From positions 1-40,041 of the forward strand of contig BPDI01000027.1 of NCBI GenBank assembly GCA_019654215.1: a DNA stretch of 40,041 nucleotides, read 5' to 3'. The notes under the pieces were generated by a model. That model had not been told where the DNA came from. It saw nothing but the letters and a program-made list of their open reading frames with translations, and searched no databases. Shown piece after piece: positions 26,920-36,507 of this stretch (position 1 is its first letter; every line of letters starts with the position of its first letter). This DNA comes from Gammaproteobacteria bacterium. Lineage in GTDB: Bacteria > Pseudomonadota > Gammaproteobacteria > Pseudomonadales > Pseudohongiellaceae. Position numbers and translations under genes: made by a program.

Positions 26920-27265
26920 TTAATAGATGAATCCTAGGGTGCTAATACCAACCAGGATATTGATAATCATGAAAATCGAAGAGCTTCTGGACATAAATTT
27001 CCAAAGTTGGGGCCTTTATAAGCTGCGCGAATTCCGACGAGTAATAACCCGGGATAGCCTAACTGAGCGGCAACCATAATGAGGTAAAGAACCCACTGTT
27101 TTCCCAATCGACTGCTCTGCTGCCGAAGATGAAATACAGTCCAAGCCAATGAAAAATAGTGCCCAATAGGTGATGGCAAGACCATAATCGCCTGCCAGTA
27201 AGCGCTGAGCAAATGATCTATTGTCAAAATTTGTCTGAATTGGTAAGTTGGTTGACTTCGGTCAT
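26920..27265 (-). pseudogene. Small hydrophobic membrane protein, frameshifted
   Basis: From the ATG at 27265 the product begins MTEVNQLTNSD. With one base changed near 27227 it continues NRSFAQRLLAGDYGLAITYW, then hydrophobic segments and VLYLIMVAAQLGYPGLLLVG. After one more shift it continues IRAAYKG, LWKFMSRSSSIFMIINILVG and ISTLGFIY to a stop at 26920-26922. That makes about 115 residues with three or four membrane spans. RLLAGDYGLAITYW resembles the start of small uncharacterised inner-membrane proteins, but I cannot name the family. At least three single-base breaks lie inside. It sits between QmcA and the thioredoxin fusion gene on the same strand. Confidence 0.5.
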
Positions 27266-27380
27266 CACATATTCCAGAAGTCCAAGTTTAACCCACGAGT
27301 TAAGCCCTGAAAATGCCTAAAAAACAAAAGATTAGCGCGAATACACCTAAACAAATCGGTGTTGTAATTTGAGACTAAAT

Positions 27381-27403
27381 AAAAAAGGGCGGGTATTGCC
27401 TTT
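27381..27403 (-). terminator. Probable rho-independent terminator of the nfeD-qmcA unit
   Basis: Read on the minus strand, AAAGGC pairs with GCCCTTT across a seven-base loop (AATACCC), with one bulged C, and is followed by a run of T residues and TATTT. It lies about 19 bases beyond the qmcA stop, where a terminator is expected. Confidence 0.55.
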
Positions 27404-27421
27404 CTTGTTTAATTGAATAAT

Positions 27422-28274
27422 TTATTTTTTGCCCAACATTCCTTGCAGCGCTGCAGGTATGTCTCCCGGGGAAGACTACGAATTTTGAATTTCCGGATTC
27501 AGAGAGTTGCTGTAGTGAGGAGATATATTTTTCACCAAGTAAATACACTACCGGCAATTCTTTTCGCCAATTGCCTCGCTAACTTTAGTAATGGCGCGTT
27601 TACTAGCTTCAGCCAGGATAACCTGAGCTTCCGCGTCACGTTTTGAAGCCTCCAGTTCACCTTCGGGCCCTTTAGAATTGCTGCTTGCTTGTCACCGTCA
27701 GCTCTAGTAACGGGTTTCTCGACGCTCACGTTCGGCGGCTGCTTGCTCTTCCATTGCCTGCTGCATAGTATGGATGGATTGATGTCTTGAATTTCCACCG
27801 TCTTTAGAGTGATACCCCAATCAGAAATATCATCTGAAATGCAGCTTTTAGTTTTGCTTTAATGTGGTCGCGTGACGAGAGCGCATCATCGAGATTCATT
27901 TCACCTACGATGGAGCGCAGTGATGTTTGTACTAGGGTCTGAATAGCAATCACATAGTTTTCAACACCATAAACTGCTTTTTCTGGTGACACGATATTTA
28001 TGTAAGCAACGGCATTAGTTATTATTACGGCATTGTCCTTAGTGATTACATCTTGGGAAGGTATATCAAGAACAATGTCTTTTGTCGTTACTTTAAATGC
28101 GACGGAGTCAATAAATGGAATAATGAAGTTAAGACCCGGATTAAGCGTTTTGTTGTATTTACCTAGTCGTTGAACTACCCACTTAAATCCCTGCGGAACT
28201 TGGCGCACACCTTGTGCAACAGTAATAAGTAGAAATACGAATATGGCTATCGCCAATATCATCTCTGGTGTCAT
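27422..28274 (-). CDS. qmcA: SPFH/stomatin-like membrane protein (QmcA type), frameshifted in the C-terminal half
   Basis: The first 150 residues are clean: an N-terminal membrane anchor (PEMILAIAIFVFLLITVAQG), then VRQVPQGFKWVVQRLGKYNK and the SPFH domain (VLDIPSQDVITKDNAVIITN, VQTSLRSIVGEMNLDDALSS). From about 27850 on, the frame changes several times: ISDWG, TVEIQDINPS, VTRADGDKQAAILK, then LPVVYLLGEKYISSLQQLSE and FVVFPG, ending MLGKK and a stop at 27422-27424. Repaired length is about 285-300 residues, normal for QmcA. Members form large oligomers in the inner membrane and organise membrane domains. The NfeD partner gene ends 28 bases upstream, the usual pairing. Confidence 0.85.
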
Positions 28275-28302
28275 TGCAATACCCCTTTTAATAAAATCGT
28301 TT

Positions 28303-28755
28303 TCAGGCTTTTTCTACAATTAGTGCATTTCCAGACAAATCTTTAACACTTACTCTATCTCCAACAACCAATTCGTCTTGCGAAATAATCAACCATTCAT
28401 CGGAGCCCAGCACAGGTGCTGGGAATCGAACTTTTCCTCTCTTCTCACCATCCGGCACACGTAATACTTGCCCAATTTCACCTAACAGTTGTTCCTTGGA
28501 AAGGCCGGCCTTTGTTTTGTCGATATTTAGTGGTTTGATTAGTTTAAACCAAGCGATTGCAAACGCTGTTGAAGATACTGCCCAGATGAGAATTTGAGCG
28601 ATGACTGACATTTCTGGCAGGGGCACCATGAGTAAACCTACTACGACAGCAGCTGCGCCAAACCAGAAAATAAAAAATGATCCTAGAAAGATTTCGAAAA
28701 GCATCAGAGCGATGCCAAATACAATCCAGTGCCAATAGAGAAGTATAAAATCCAT
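28303..28755 (-). CDS. NfeD-like membrane protein
   Basis: 150 residues from the ATG at 28755, chosen over the upstream frame extension because AAGGA is correctly spaced for it. There are two or three hydrophobic segments (MDFILLYWHWIVFGIALMLF, FWFGAAAVVVGLLMV, SVIAQILIWAVSSTAFAIAW), then a soluble OB-fold domain with GEIGQVLRVPDGEKRGKVRF and GDRVSVKDLSGNALIVEKA. It is the short NfeD1b-type without the ClpP-like protease domain, normally encoded next to an SPFH protein, exactly as here. It probably modulates QmcA assembly. Confidence 0.88.
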   Translation of the reverse strand: MDFILLYWHWIVFGIALMLFEIFLGSFFIFWFGAAAVVVGLLMVPLPEMSVIAQILIWAVSSTAFAIAWFKLIKPLNIDKTKAGLSKEQLLGEIGQVLRVPDGEKRGKVRFPAPVLGSDEWLIISQDELVVGDRVSVKDLSGNALIVEKA

Positions 28756-28913
28756 GATCTGGTTCCTTTTTAGCAATAGATCATTATTGATCTGTTTGGA
28801 CTCCCTAGTAAACCTGTATTTCGGGGCGGAGTCAGAAAATTCCAGATGTTTAACGGGTTAGGGCTGTAGCTTAATGATAATGCTGTTTTCTAAGCTGACC
28901 ACGTGAAAACAAA

Positions 28914-28937
28914 AAAGGCCGGCAATTGCCGGCCTTT
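28914..28937 (-). terminator. Strong rho-independent terminator of the molybdenum hydroxylase operon
   Basis: A perfect 10-bp inverted repeat, arms AAAGGCCGGC (28914-28923) and GCCGGCCTTT (28928-28937) around AATT. On the minus strand it is followed by a T run (TTTTTTGTTTT). It starts 19 bases after the stop of the large-subunit gene (28956). Confidence 0.9.
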
Positions 28938-28955
28938 CTCTTAGATGAAAATTTA

Positions 28956-31391
28956 CTAAAAAGTGTTGAGCGCGAGTAACCTCGCTTCCTGATCTGCATC
29001 GTTAGCAAAATTTACGATCATATCTGACGTTACAGGCACTCGATTAAACGAGTGACCTAGCGCATCAGCAATTGCCGAAGTAACAGCAGCCACTGCGCTT
29101 CCTTGTGATGGCTCACCTACACCTCGCCCACCCGCTGGATTATATGGGTCGGCAATATCTACTGCGCCATTCGGCATTTCGATTGGTACATCTAATATTG
29201 TTGGAAGCTTCGCCTGATGAAAGCCAACATTTGCCGGTAATGCATTTTGTGGATCGTAGACATGTCTTTCTGTTGCTGCCATGCCGAAGCCCCAAACTGC
29301 GCCGCCGTTAATTTGTTGCGACAGCCCTTGTGGATGAATTATCGTGCCGCAATCTGCAATGCCAACATAATCAATAACATCGTACTTGCCTGTGTCTAGA
29401 TCAATTTCTACTTCCGCCATACTGATCATCAAACCGGGAGCGATTCCTCGTTTCTCCAGATTATCTTTGGCGACGCCGATGAGACCTGTGCCAGCGATTC
29501 CTATCACTGCACGTTGCGTAATAGGGTGAATGTCTTCTGGGTATTCTTCACCACTAAAACTACCGCCCATTTCAATTGCTTTAGTTGCGGCTTCACCATA
29601 ACTCATTCCTTGATCGGGATTGTCTGTTCTAAACACGCGTTCGTCAGCAATATCGTATTCATCAAAAGACCCACCAAATTCAGCCGCGGCAATCTCTTTA
29701 AGCTTGCGCACTGCATCTTCAGCTGCCACCCAATTCGTACGGGTATGGGTAAAGATCGTATTAGAACCACCCTGGGTCGAGGCATGAGGTAAGTGACGAT
29801 CGGTGCTGCCTCGAACGATTTCGCAACTTTCCCAACGGCACTTAAGAACCTCCGCCGCTGCTCGCGCAGTGCCAGCATAGGAATAGGTACCTAGATTACC
29901 GACTCCGTTGTGCAAATGAATTCGACCGTCAGGCGTAATTCGAACTAGTCCGTCATAGCCATTGCCACCTGCGGCGTGATAACCAAGTCCCACTCCAAGT
30001 CCGCGAATCTTGCTGCCATTGCGTTGCCGTGGCGCAGCTTCACGTTCGGTCCAATTAAACATGGCGGTCGCCATATCGATGGCTTCTGCCATGAATGCAC
30101 TGGTGACAGGTCCTTGATGTTCGTATACCGGTGATTCACTATGGGGCGCGTTCACTCTTCTGAACTTTGCGCGATCCATGCCTAACTCCCGTGCTGCAAT
30201 ATCCATGATAGGAGCGATGGCAGCAGACATTTCATTTTGTCCGGGTCCGCGCTGAGCACCTCTAGGAGCCGTATTGGTAAAAACAGGAATATTGCGCAAG
30301 CGCATCGCAGTGGGCGTATACACAACTGATATATGTTGTGCCGAGGAAGAAGCGCTATTTCGCCCAGTGGGACCGCCATCACTAATTATGATCACATCAA
30401 CCGCTGCAACAGTCCCGTCGGCGCGCACTCCGGTCTTTACCCAACCCTGCATGCCAGGTCTACCAACACCAAGGTAGTATTCTTCTTCCCTTGTAATGCG
30501 CAATTGCACTGGTCGATTGAGCAACTGTGAAAATCGTCCAGTAATGGCCATAGTTGGGTAAACTCGACCTTTCGAACCAAAACCACCGCCGGTGTTTTCA
30601 GAAATCATGCAGACGTTTTCAGGTTCGATACCTAAAAGTTCGGCTAAAGGTTCTACAACAGCACTTTGGCTTTGGGTAGAGGCGTAGAAATAGCATTTAC
30701 CATTTTGCCAATAGGCCATGCTACTACGAGGTTCCATACAATGGTGTGGTGTGCCTGCGGTAACAAAAGACTCTTCGACGATAACTTCACTTTCAGCAAA
30801 GGCCGCGTCTAAATCTCCATAAGTCCAGCCATCGGCAAATTCGACGCCTTGCGGTTCCTGTCCATTTCTGAGTTTTTCTACTTCTCGGGGCGGCCATTTA
30901 ATTGTGTTGATTCCTCCGCGAATAGTGGCATTCTCATCTTCCAGTGAGTTAGATTGCATTAGGACATTGCCATCAGGGTAGGCATTGGGGCCACCTTCAA
31001 CCAAACTCTCTAATGGATCCGTTACGAATGAGCGTCGTTCGAATTCGATTTCTATATGATCGATAGCGTTTTCTGCAATAGAGTCGGATATAGCGGCGAT
31101 TGCCACAATAGGCTGCCCGATATAAGTAACATCATCTGAAGCAAGCACTGGGTCATCTGGTGCAGTTGAAAGTGGAAGGTCATCAGCAGTTAAAATGCCA
31201 AGAACTCCATCCATGCGCAGTGCTTCCGACGCATCGATGCTTACTACGCGACCACTGGGAAGCGGACTGGTTAAGAGTCGCGCATATACCATGCCTTCAG
31301 GTGCGAAGTCTTCAACGTATTTTGCATCCCCGGTTACTTTGCCTTCGACATCAGGCGGAACAAAATCTTTTCCAATATGCATAAATGTCAT
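28956..31391 (-). CDS. Xanthine dehydrogenase-family molybdenum hydroxylase, molybdopterin-binding large subunit
   Basis: Complete at 811 residues. The N-terminal domain (VEGKVTGDAKYVEDFAPEGM, GVLGILTADDLP) is followed by the molybdenum-binding part. Conserved elements are ISENTGGGFGSKGRVYPTMA, TAPRGAQRGPGQNEMSAAIA and, near the C-terminus, AGGRGVGEPSQGSAVAAVTS, whose Glu in GVGEP is the catalytic base. It hydroxylates an aldehyde or N-heterocycle using water, with molybdenum cytosine dinucleotide or pterin cofactor. No signal peptide is present. It starts by ATGA overlap with the [2Fe-2S] subunit gene. No FAD subunit gene is nearby. Substrate unknown. Confidence 0.92.
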   Translation of the reverse strand: MTFMHIGKDFVPPDVEGKVTGDAKYVEDFAPEGMVYARLLTSPLPSGRVVSIDASEALRMDGVLGILTADDLPLSTAPDDPVLASDDVTYIGQPIVAIAAISDSIAENAIDHIEIEFERRSFVTDPLESLVEGGPNAYPDGNVLMQSNSLEDENATIRGGINTIKWPPREVEKLRNGQEPQGVEFADGWTYGDLDAAFAESEVIVEESFVTAGTPHHCMEPRSSMAYWQNGKCYFYASTQSQSAVVEPLAELLGIEPENVCMISENTGGGFGSKGRVYPTMAITGRFSQLLNRPVQLRITREEEYYLGVGRPGMQGWVKTGVRADGTVAAVDVIIISDGGPTGRNSASSSAQHISVVYTPTAMRLRNIPVFTNTAPRGAQRGPGQNEMSAAIAPIMDIAARELGMDRAKFRRVNAPHSESPVYEHQGPVTSAFMAEAIDMATAMFNWTEREAAPRQRNGSKIRGLGVGLGYHAAGGNGYDGLVRITPDGRIHLHNGVGNLGTYSYAGTARAAAEVLKCRWESCEIVRGSTDRHLPHASTQGGSNTIFTHTRTNWVAAEDAVRKLKEIAAAEFGGSFDEYDIADERVFRTDNPDQGMSYGEAATKAIEMGGSFSGEEYPEDIHPITQRAVIGIAGTGLIGVAKDNLEKRGIAPGLMISMAEVEIDLDTGKYDVIDYVGIADCGTIIHPQGLSQQINGGAVWGFGMAATERHVYDPQNALPANVGFHQAKLPTILDVPIEMPNGAVDIADPYNPAGGRGVGEPSQGSAVAAVTSAIADALGHSFNRVPVTSDMIVNFANDADQEARLLALNTF

Positions 31392-31993
31392 GACAGCAAC
31401 TCCGAGGCGCGCATTACGCCGTTTAAGTAATGATCATAAGCACCACATCGACAGAGATTACCTGCCAAAGCTTGTCTTGCGTCTTCGCGAGTTGGATTTG
31501 GATTCGAAATCAACAAAGCAGTAGCTGACATGACTTGTCCAGGCGTACAAAAGCCACATTGAGGAGCAAGTTCTTCAATAAAACCTTGTTGTACTGCACT
31601 GAGTTGACCATCGGCAGTTCGCAGCCCTTCAATCGTTGTAATTGCTCTATCTTTAATGGTATGCGTCAGCAAGGAGCAACTGTAGTTGGCCACATCATCC
31701 AATAACACTGTGCAAGCCCCGCATTCGCCACGATTACACGCAACTTTTAATCCGGTTAAAGCAAGTTTATTGCGTAAGGTGAAGGCGAGTGTTTCGGAAG
31801 GAGATACGTCAACGAGTCTTGTTTGTCCATTTATATTCAATGAAAGCAAACGCTCCATGACGGCGTTGGAATTCGTTTGGGCGGAGGCTAAATAGTATCC
31901 AGCGCCTGATGCCGCTGCGGCACTGGAATAGATCACACCCTTGATAAATCTGCGTCGAGATAATTTTGGGTTCACAGTTGGGGACACTCCCAT
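31388..31993 (-). CDS. [2Fe-2S] small subunit of the molybdenum hydroxylase, with Tat signal
   Basis: About 201 residues from the ATG at 31993 (a longer reading to 32071 is open but adds no conserved text). A twin-arginine signal is present: LSRRRFIKGVIYSSAAAASG, then AGYYLASAQ. The plant-type ferredoxin domain has CNRGECGACTVLLDDVANYSC, abridged here: three closely spaced Cys and one more. The helical domain with the second cluster has CGFCTPGQVMSATALL and NLCRCGAYDHYLNGVM. It passes electrons from the molybdenum site. Stop overlaps the large-subunit start. The Tat signal suggests that the heterodimer is exported folded, the large subunit as passenger. Confidence 0.9.
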   Translation of the reverse strand: MGVSPTVNPKLSRRRFIKGVIYSSAAAASGAGYYLASAQTNSNAVMERLLSLNINGQTRLVDVSPSETLAFTLRNKLALTGLKVACNRGECGACTVLLDDVANYSCSLLTHTIKDRAITTIEGLRTADGQLSAVQQGFIEELAPQCGFCTPGQVMSATALLISNPNPTREDARQALAGNLCRCGAYDHYLNGVMRASELLS

Positions 31994-32313
31994 TATTTCA
32001 GTTTTTTTGCGAATTAGAGGACTTTGCGATAGGGGAAGCTCGACTTCAAACAGTAACCTCCCGGCTCTCAAAAATCAATCCCGCAGGCCAGTAAATTAGG
32101 GCTTTTCAAGCCACTGACCCATATTTTACAAATTCAGAATAGGTTGGTTTTTGCCGATTCAACTTGACCTTAAACCTCGAAACGAAATGAGAATGTAGTC
32201 ATTCAAGAAAGGCTTAGTTCCAACCAGATGCGGCAGAAACAATAAGGAGAAGTCTTATGATTCAAGAAAGACAGGTATCTATTTTTACTTTTTATTTTAT
32301 TCTTAAATAAGAA

Positions 32314-33540
32314 CTATTCGTATCTAAGAGCATCGATTGGATCGAGGTTAGCAGCTTTTGCTGCAGGCAAGATACCAAATAGAACCCCAACGAATCCGGA
32401 AAAGCCAAGAGCCAACGCGATAGACCAGAATGGAATGGTTGCCGGAGGAAATCCTGGAATAGAAGTGGCGATCAAAGTACCTAAACCAAATCCTGCCGCT
32501 AGCCCGATCATCCCGCCTAATAAAGATAGTAATAAAGCCTCAATTAAGAATTGCATGAGAATGTGATGACGCTTTGCACCGATAGCTTTACAGATTCCTA
32601 TTTCACGGGTGCGTTCTGTAACGGAAACCAACATTATGTTCATAATGCCAATGCCACCAACTAATAGAGAAATACCAACGATGCCGCCAATAACAATAGT
32701 TACCATTCCGATGATCTGATTAAACTCTTCCATGAGTTGTTCTGCAGTCTGAATACGAAAATCGTCATCTTCATCACTGCTAAGATCATGCGCATTGCGC
32801 AATAGATTCGTTAGCTGAGAGCTTACATCTTCAACTTTGGCACTTTCAGAAAAACTTAATTGAATCTGTATATCAGTACGGCCTGGTTACCTTGAATGCT
32901 TACCATGGTGGAGTAAGGAACAAGTACAATATCATCCTGGCTCATGCCCATGATGTCGCCACGAGGTTCCAACAAGCCGACAATTTTGAACCACTCACCG
33001 CCAAGCTCGAAGTATTCATTAATTGGATTTTCTGGCAAGCTTAAATTTTCTCTAACATCTTCTCCTATAATCGCGATTCGGCGTCTGGTTGTATTATCAG
33101 ATTGCGCAAGAAAGCGACCCTCTTGAGTGTAAGACTGCGACACGTCCTGGTAGGCATAGGTTGTTCCCATAATCTGACTGAAAGCAGTTTGGGAACCGTA
33201 TTTAACCTTTCGATGAGCGATTGGCATAGAGGATGGGGGTAATAGATGCGATGCCTTCGGCTCGTTGTTCAATCAGTTCTAAGTCTTCAGGAGTTAAGCG
33301 GGCTCGAATACCCTTCATTTGATCTTCGAAGGGGGTATAAGACTGAATGGTTAAACTGTTTGTACCTAAGGATGCGAAAGTATCGCCAATGAATGCGCTC
33401 ATTCCTTGCGTAACAGATACTACTGCAATCACCGAAGCAACACCGATAATGATACCGAGAGTCGTCAAAAAGCTCCTAAGCCGGTGAGCGAAAATCGACA
33501 TAAGAGCTGAGCGAGAGCTTTCGAAGAGAGCAAAGAACAT
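32314..33540 (-). CDS. MacB-type ABC efflux permease (FtsX fold), two frameshifts
   Basis: About 405 residues after joining three pieces. The N-terminal membrane span and MacB core begin ALFESSRSALMSIFAHRLRS, FLTTLGIIIGVASVIAVVSV and LGTNSLTIQSYTPFEDQ. The periplasmic part runs through FSQIMGTTYAYQDVSQSYTQ, RRRIAIIGEDVRENLSLPEN and LGGEWFKIVGLLEPRGDIMG. The C-terminal FtsX domain has LVGGIGIMNIMLVSVTERTR, EIGICKAIGAKRHHILMQFL and ends ANLDPIDALRYE. Frame changes at about 33220 and 32880 look like missing bases; after each, the family sequence continues. It works with the adaptor and ATPase upstream to move lipids, peptides or drugs outwards. No outer-membrane channel gene is in the window. 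Confidence 0.88.
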
Positions 33541-34247
33541 TAGCTGGTTAACTCCGCAGTGCCTTTTTCTACTGCTCTGTCATTAAAAATCTTTCCGTCT
33601 TTCATTTCTATGATGCGATGACAATGATGAGCGATCTCGTCTTCGTGAGTTACGACAATAAGTGTGTGGCCTTCAGCATGCAATTCATCAAAGAGCTGCA
33701 TGATCTCAATTGTGGTGCGAGAGTCGAGGTTACCGGTTGGCTCGTCCGCCAATAATATTGATGGATGGGTAACCAGGGCCCGGGCAATCGCAACTCTTTG
33801 TCGCTGACCGCCGGACAATTGATTGGGCAAGTGGTCCATTCTGTCTGCCAGGCCAACTCTTTCTAATGCTTCGATGGCTATTTCCTTACGCTGTCTAATA
33901 CTAATATTGCGATAGATTAAGGGTTGCATGACATTGCCCAGAGCGTTGGCGCGAGGTAATAGATTGAAGCTTTGAAAGATGAATCCGATCTCTTTATTTC
34001 GAATTTCAGACAGTTCGTTTTGGTCTAGGTTTTCGACGTTTGTACCATTGAGATGATATTGACCTTTAGTAGGTTTATCCAAGCAGCCCAGAATATTAAG
34101 CATGGTGGACTTACCGGAACCTGAAGACCCTATAAAGGCGAGATAGTCATTTCTAAAAACATCAATGTTAATGCCATCCAAGGCTTTAACTACCTGGAAT
34201 CCCATCTCGTAGTATTTCGTAATGCCTTGAAGTTGAATTAGAGCCAT
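33540..34247 (-). CDS. MacB-type ABC efflux ATP-binding protein
   Basis: Complete at 235 residues. Walker A GSSGSGKSTMLNILG, signature LSGGQRQRVAIARALVTH, Walker B ILLADEPTGNLDSRT and H-loop VVTHEDEIAHHCHR are all present. The sequence LLADEPTGNLD places it with the LolD/MacB/YknY group. Its stop overlaps the permease start by one base (TAATG). It is 28 bases downstream of the adaptor gene. Confidence 0.93.
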   Translation of the reverse strand: MALIQLQGITKYYEMGFQVVKALDGINIDVFRNDYLAFIGSSGSGKSTMLNILGCLDKPTKGQYHLNGTNVENLDQNELSEIRNKEIGFIFQSFNLLPRANALGNVMQPLIYRNISIRQRKEIAIEALERVGLADRMDHLPNQLSGGQRQRVAIARALVTHPSILLADEPTGNLDSRTTIEIMQLFDELHAEGHTLIVVTHEDEIAHHCHRIIEMKDGKIFNDRAVEKGTAELTS

Positions 34248-34275
34248 GTGACCCTCTTATAAACCAATTAAGCCC

Positions 34276-35457
34276 TTAGTCATCTTCGACAAGGTTGGTA
34301 TTAAGGCGGTCGCCGTCGAGAAGATGTCGCAACTCTTGGTTTGGACCGATAACGATTTCAATGTCGTTATCCACAATACTGGTTAATTCCTGATACTCGT
34401 CGTCAGATAATCCAACATCTACTTTAGTCTTGCGTGCAATGCCATCATCATTAACAAATACAAAGTACTCGCTGCGAAGTTCAGCTCGATCTTCTTCAAA
34501 GATTACTGCTTCGATTGGCACAGCAGCGACACTCTGGTCTTGCCTGGTAAAAATTTCAGCACGGCATGACATGCCAGGTCTCAGTACTACTTCACCTGGG
34601 TCGGTTATATCAATCTTTACTACGAAGCTAAGCCCAGTGCGCCCTTGAGCAATTTTTGCGGTGTTGGCAATAAATCGCACGACGCCCCGCATGGGTTGGT
34701 CGGGGTAGGCGATAGCTACAATTTCTGCCCGTTGGCCTACTTCGACATTGGCGATATCTGCTTCATCTACTAAGACTTCAGTGTAGATACTAGCGGGGTT
34801 GGCAATTGTCATTAGCGACGACCCAGGAATATTCGTCGAGCTTGCAATTGCCGTTTCACCAACTTTGATATCCAGGCTGGTAATTACGCCATCAATGGGA
34901 GAAATAATTTGAGTCTTACTTAACTGATCAAGCACCTGATCGAGTTGTGCTTCCGACTGAGCCAAGCGCTCTTGAGCAGATAGATAATCTATGCGCGCTA
35001 ATTCCAATTGGTTGAGTAATGTTTCGTACTCTTCTTCTCCAATCAATTCCTGTTGGTACAAACTCTTACTGCGTTCGTACTGCCTTTCTAAATTTGCAAT
35101 TCGAACTTCCTGGCGTTCGATATCAATAGTATTAATTCTGACTGCGGCTTCAGATTGTTCGAAGCCTGCAATAAAATTTTTATCGTCTACACGTAAGACG
35201 AGATCACCAGTATCAACTTGATCGCCTTCTTCCACAAACAGATCGGCAACTTTGCCAATCACTTCTGAGCTCAGCATTACTTCTTCCTCGTGAGCGAGAA
35301 ATCCAGATGCAAGAATTGAAGGGCTTATGATTCTTTGAGAAACCACAGAAATGTCTACTTCTTTGGCATTGGTGCCAAAAACGGCGCGGTTAATAAAGGG
35401 CAGGGCGATGACCGTTCCTGCTATAAAGAAGACAACCAAAAGCTTCTTGAGGTTCAT
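34276..35457 (-). CDS. Periplasmic adaptor (membrane fusion) protein, MacA/HlyD type
   Basis: Complete at 393 residues. An N-terminal membrane anchor (LKKLLVVFFIAGTVIALPFI) is followed by the lipoyl half (EVMLSSEVIGKVADLFVEEG, DQVDTGDLVLRVDD), a coiled-coil hairpin (about residues 95-165, rich in E, Q, L and A), the second lipoyl half (ISPIDGVITSLDIKVGETAI), and beta-barrel and membrane-proximal domains. It links the inner-membrane ABC pair to an outer-membrane channel. First gene of the efflux operon. Confidence 0.9.
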   Translation of the reverse strand: MNLKKLLVVFFIAGTVIALPFINRAVFGTNAKEVDISVVSQRIISPSILASGFLAHEEEVMLSSEVIGKVADLFVEEGDQVDTGDLVLRVDDKNFIAGFEQSEAAVRINTIDIERQEVRIANLERQYERSKSLYQQELIGEEEYETLLNQLELARIDYLSAQERLAQSEAQLDQVLDQLSKTQIISPIDGVITSLDIKVGETAIASSTNIPGSSLMTIANPASIYTEVLVDEADIANVEVGQRAEIVAIAYPDQPMRGVVRFIANTAKIAQGRTGLSFVVKIDITDPGEVVLRPGMSCRAEIFTRQDQSVAAVPIEAVIFEEDRAELRSEYFVFVNDDGIARKTKVDVGLSDDEYQELTSIVDNDIEIVIGPNQELRHLLDGDRLNTNLVEDD

Positions 35458-35551
35458 GACTGCTGTTCCAATTCCTTATAAGTAAAACTTAATAACGACC
35501 AAAATACCCAAGACCGGGAGTTTTCGGGCGCTCACCCTATCATATTTCGGC

Positions 35552-36283
35552 TTAAGTGAGGGCAAAATAAGCCCAAACCCCTGTTAACAGCAGATAAGGC
35601 GCAAGCACTATGCCGCAAGCCTTAATCCAGCTCGATTCCAACCACTGTTTATAGGCCATAACCGTGAGCGCTATGGCCCAAATAATAGTTAAGTCGAGTT
35701 GCAAAAAAAGCGCATCGAGGGAGGTGATGTTGACCTCCATCCCCAAATTTCGAAGCGTGAGTGGATTGAGTTCAGCGGCACTTAGTTGACCGTTTGGAGA
35801 GAGGGCTACGGTTACCGCCATCCCAACGTTTGATAATAGATAAGGCAGTGCAGTCCAGACTACTAGTGAGAACCAATTGGTAAATTTGAAGCGGTCACCA
35901 ATTAATGCGGACATTAAGCTCAAATAGCCTGCCTGAATAACCCAAAATACGAAAAAGGCAGCCGGGCCGCCAAGAACGCCAAACATAGTAAATGTAGTCT
36001 GCGACATCGAAGTCATTCCATCTCTTGCTGCTTCCATTTGGTCTTCAGATAAATTTGCTAGTGCTAGTGAGTCGTCAATAAACCAATCGAAGTCTACTAT
36101 TGTGTAGTACCAGAACATGACCAGCATCATGCTGATCAATATCACCGCAATGGGAAACAACTTAGTAGGTCGCTGTTCTAATTCAGAAAAGGCCTCGGAA
36201 GGAGAAGCAATAATGTTAATGGCGGTGTTTATCAAACCTGCAGGCTCAGTCTTAGTGCTTTGCAGGGCTTCAGCGTCTGTCAT
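35552..36283 (-). CDS. Yip1-domain membrane protein
   Basis: 243 residues from the ATG at 36283 (Shine-Dalgarno GGAG eight bases upstream); the longer reading to 36334 lacks a ribosome site. Early residues NTAINIIASPSEAFSELEQR, then PTKLFPIAVILISMMLVMFW, and later LLTGVWAYF are typical of bacterial Yip1/DUF1282-like proteins. There are five hydrophobic spans: about 45-65, 115-140, 155-180, 195-215 and 225-243. Function unknown. Confidence 0.8.
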   Translation of the reverse strand: MTDAEALQSTKTEPAGLINTAINIIASPSEAFSELEQRPTKLFPIAVILISMMLVMFWYYTIVDFDWFIDDSLALANLSEDQMEAARDGMTSMSQTTFTMFGVLGGPAAFFVFWVIQAGYLSLMSALIGDRFKFTNWFSLVVWTALPYLLSNVGMAVTVALSPNGQLSAAELNPLTLRNLGMEVNITSLDALFLQLDLTIIWAIALTVMAYKQWLESSWIKACGIVLAPYLLLTGVWAYFALT

Positions 36284-36507
36284 GGCCAACTCCGTTTCTT
36301 GGATAATATTTAAACAGTCTGCCGCTTTCGGCAATATGGAATAAATGCTGCTAACGCAGATTATTGCGACTATTGTCCGGTTGATATAACTAGATATGGA
36401 AGCACAGTGGGTAGATTCAATTATCGCATTTTACTAACTTTCGCTCTAATTATTCGGCGGGCCAGAGGCAGCGTTCGTCGAGGGTGGTCGTTAGGGGATG
36501 GAAACCA

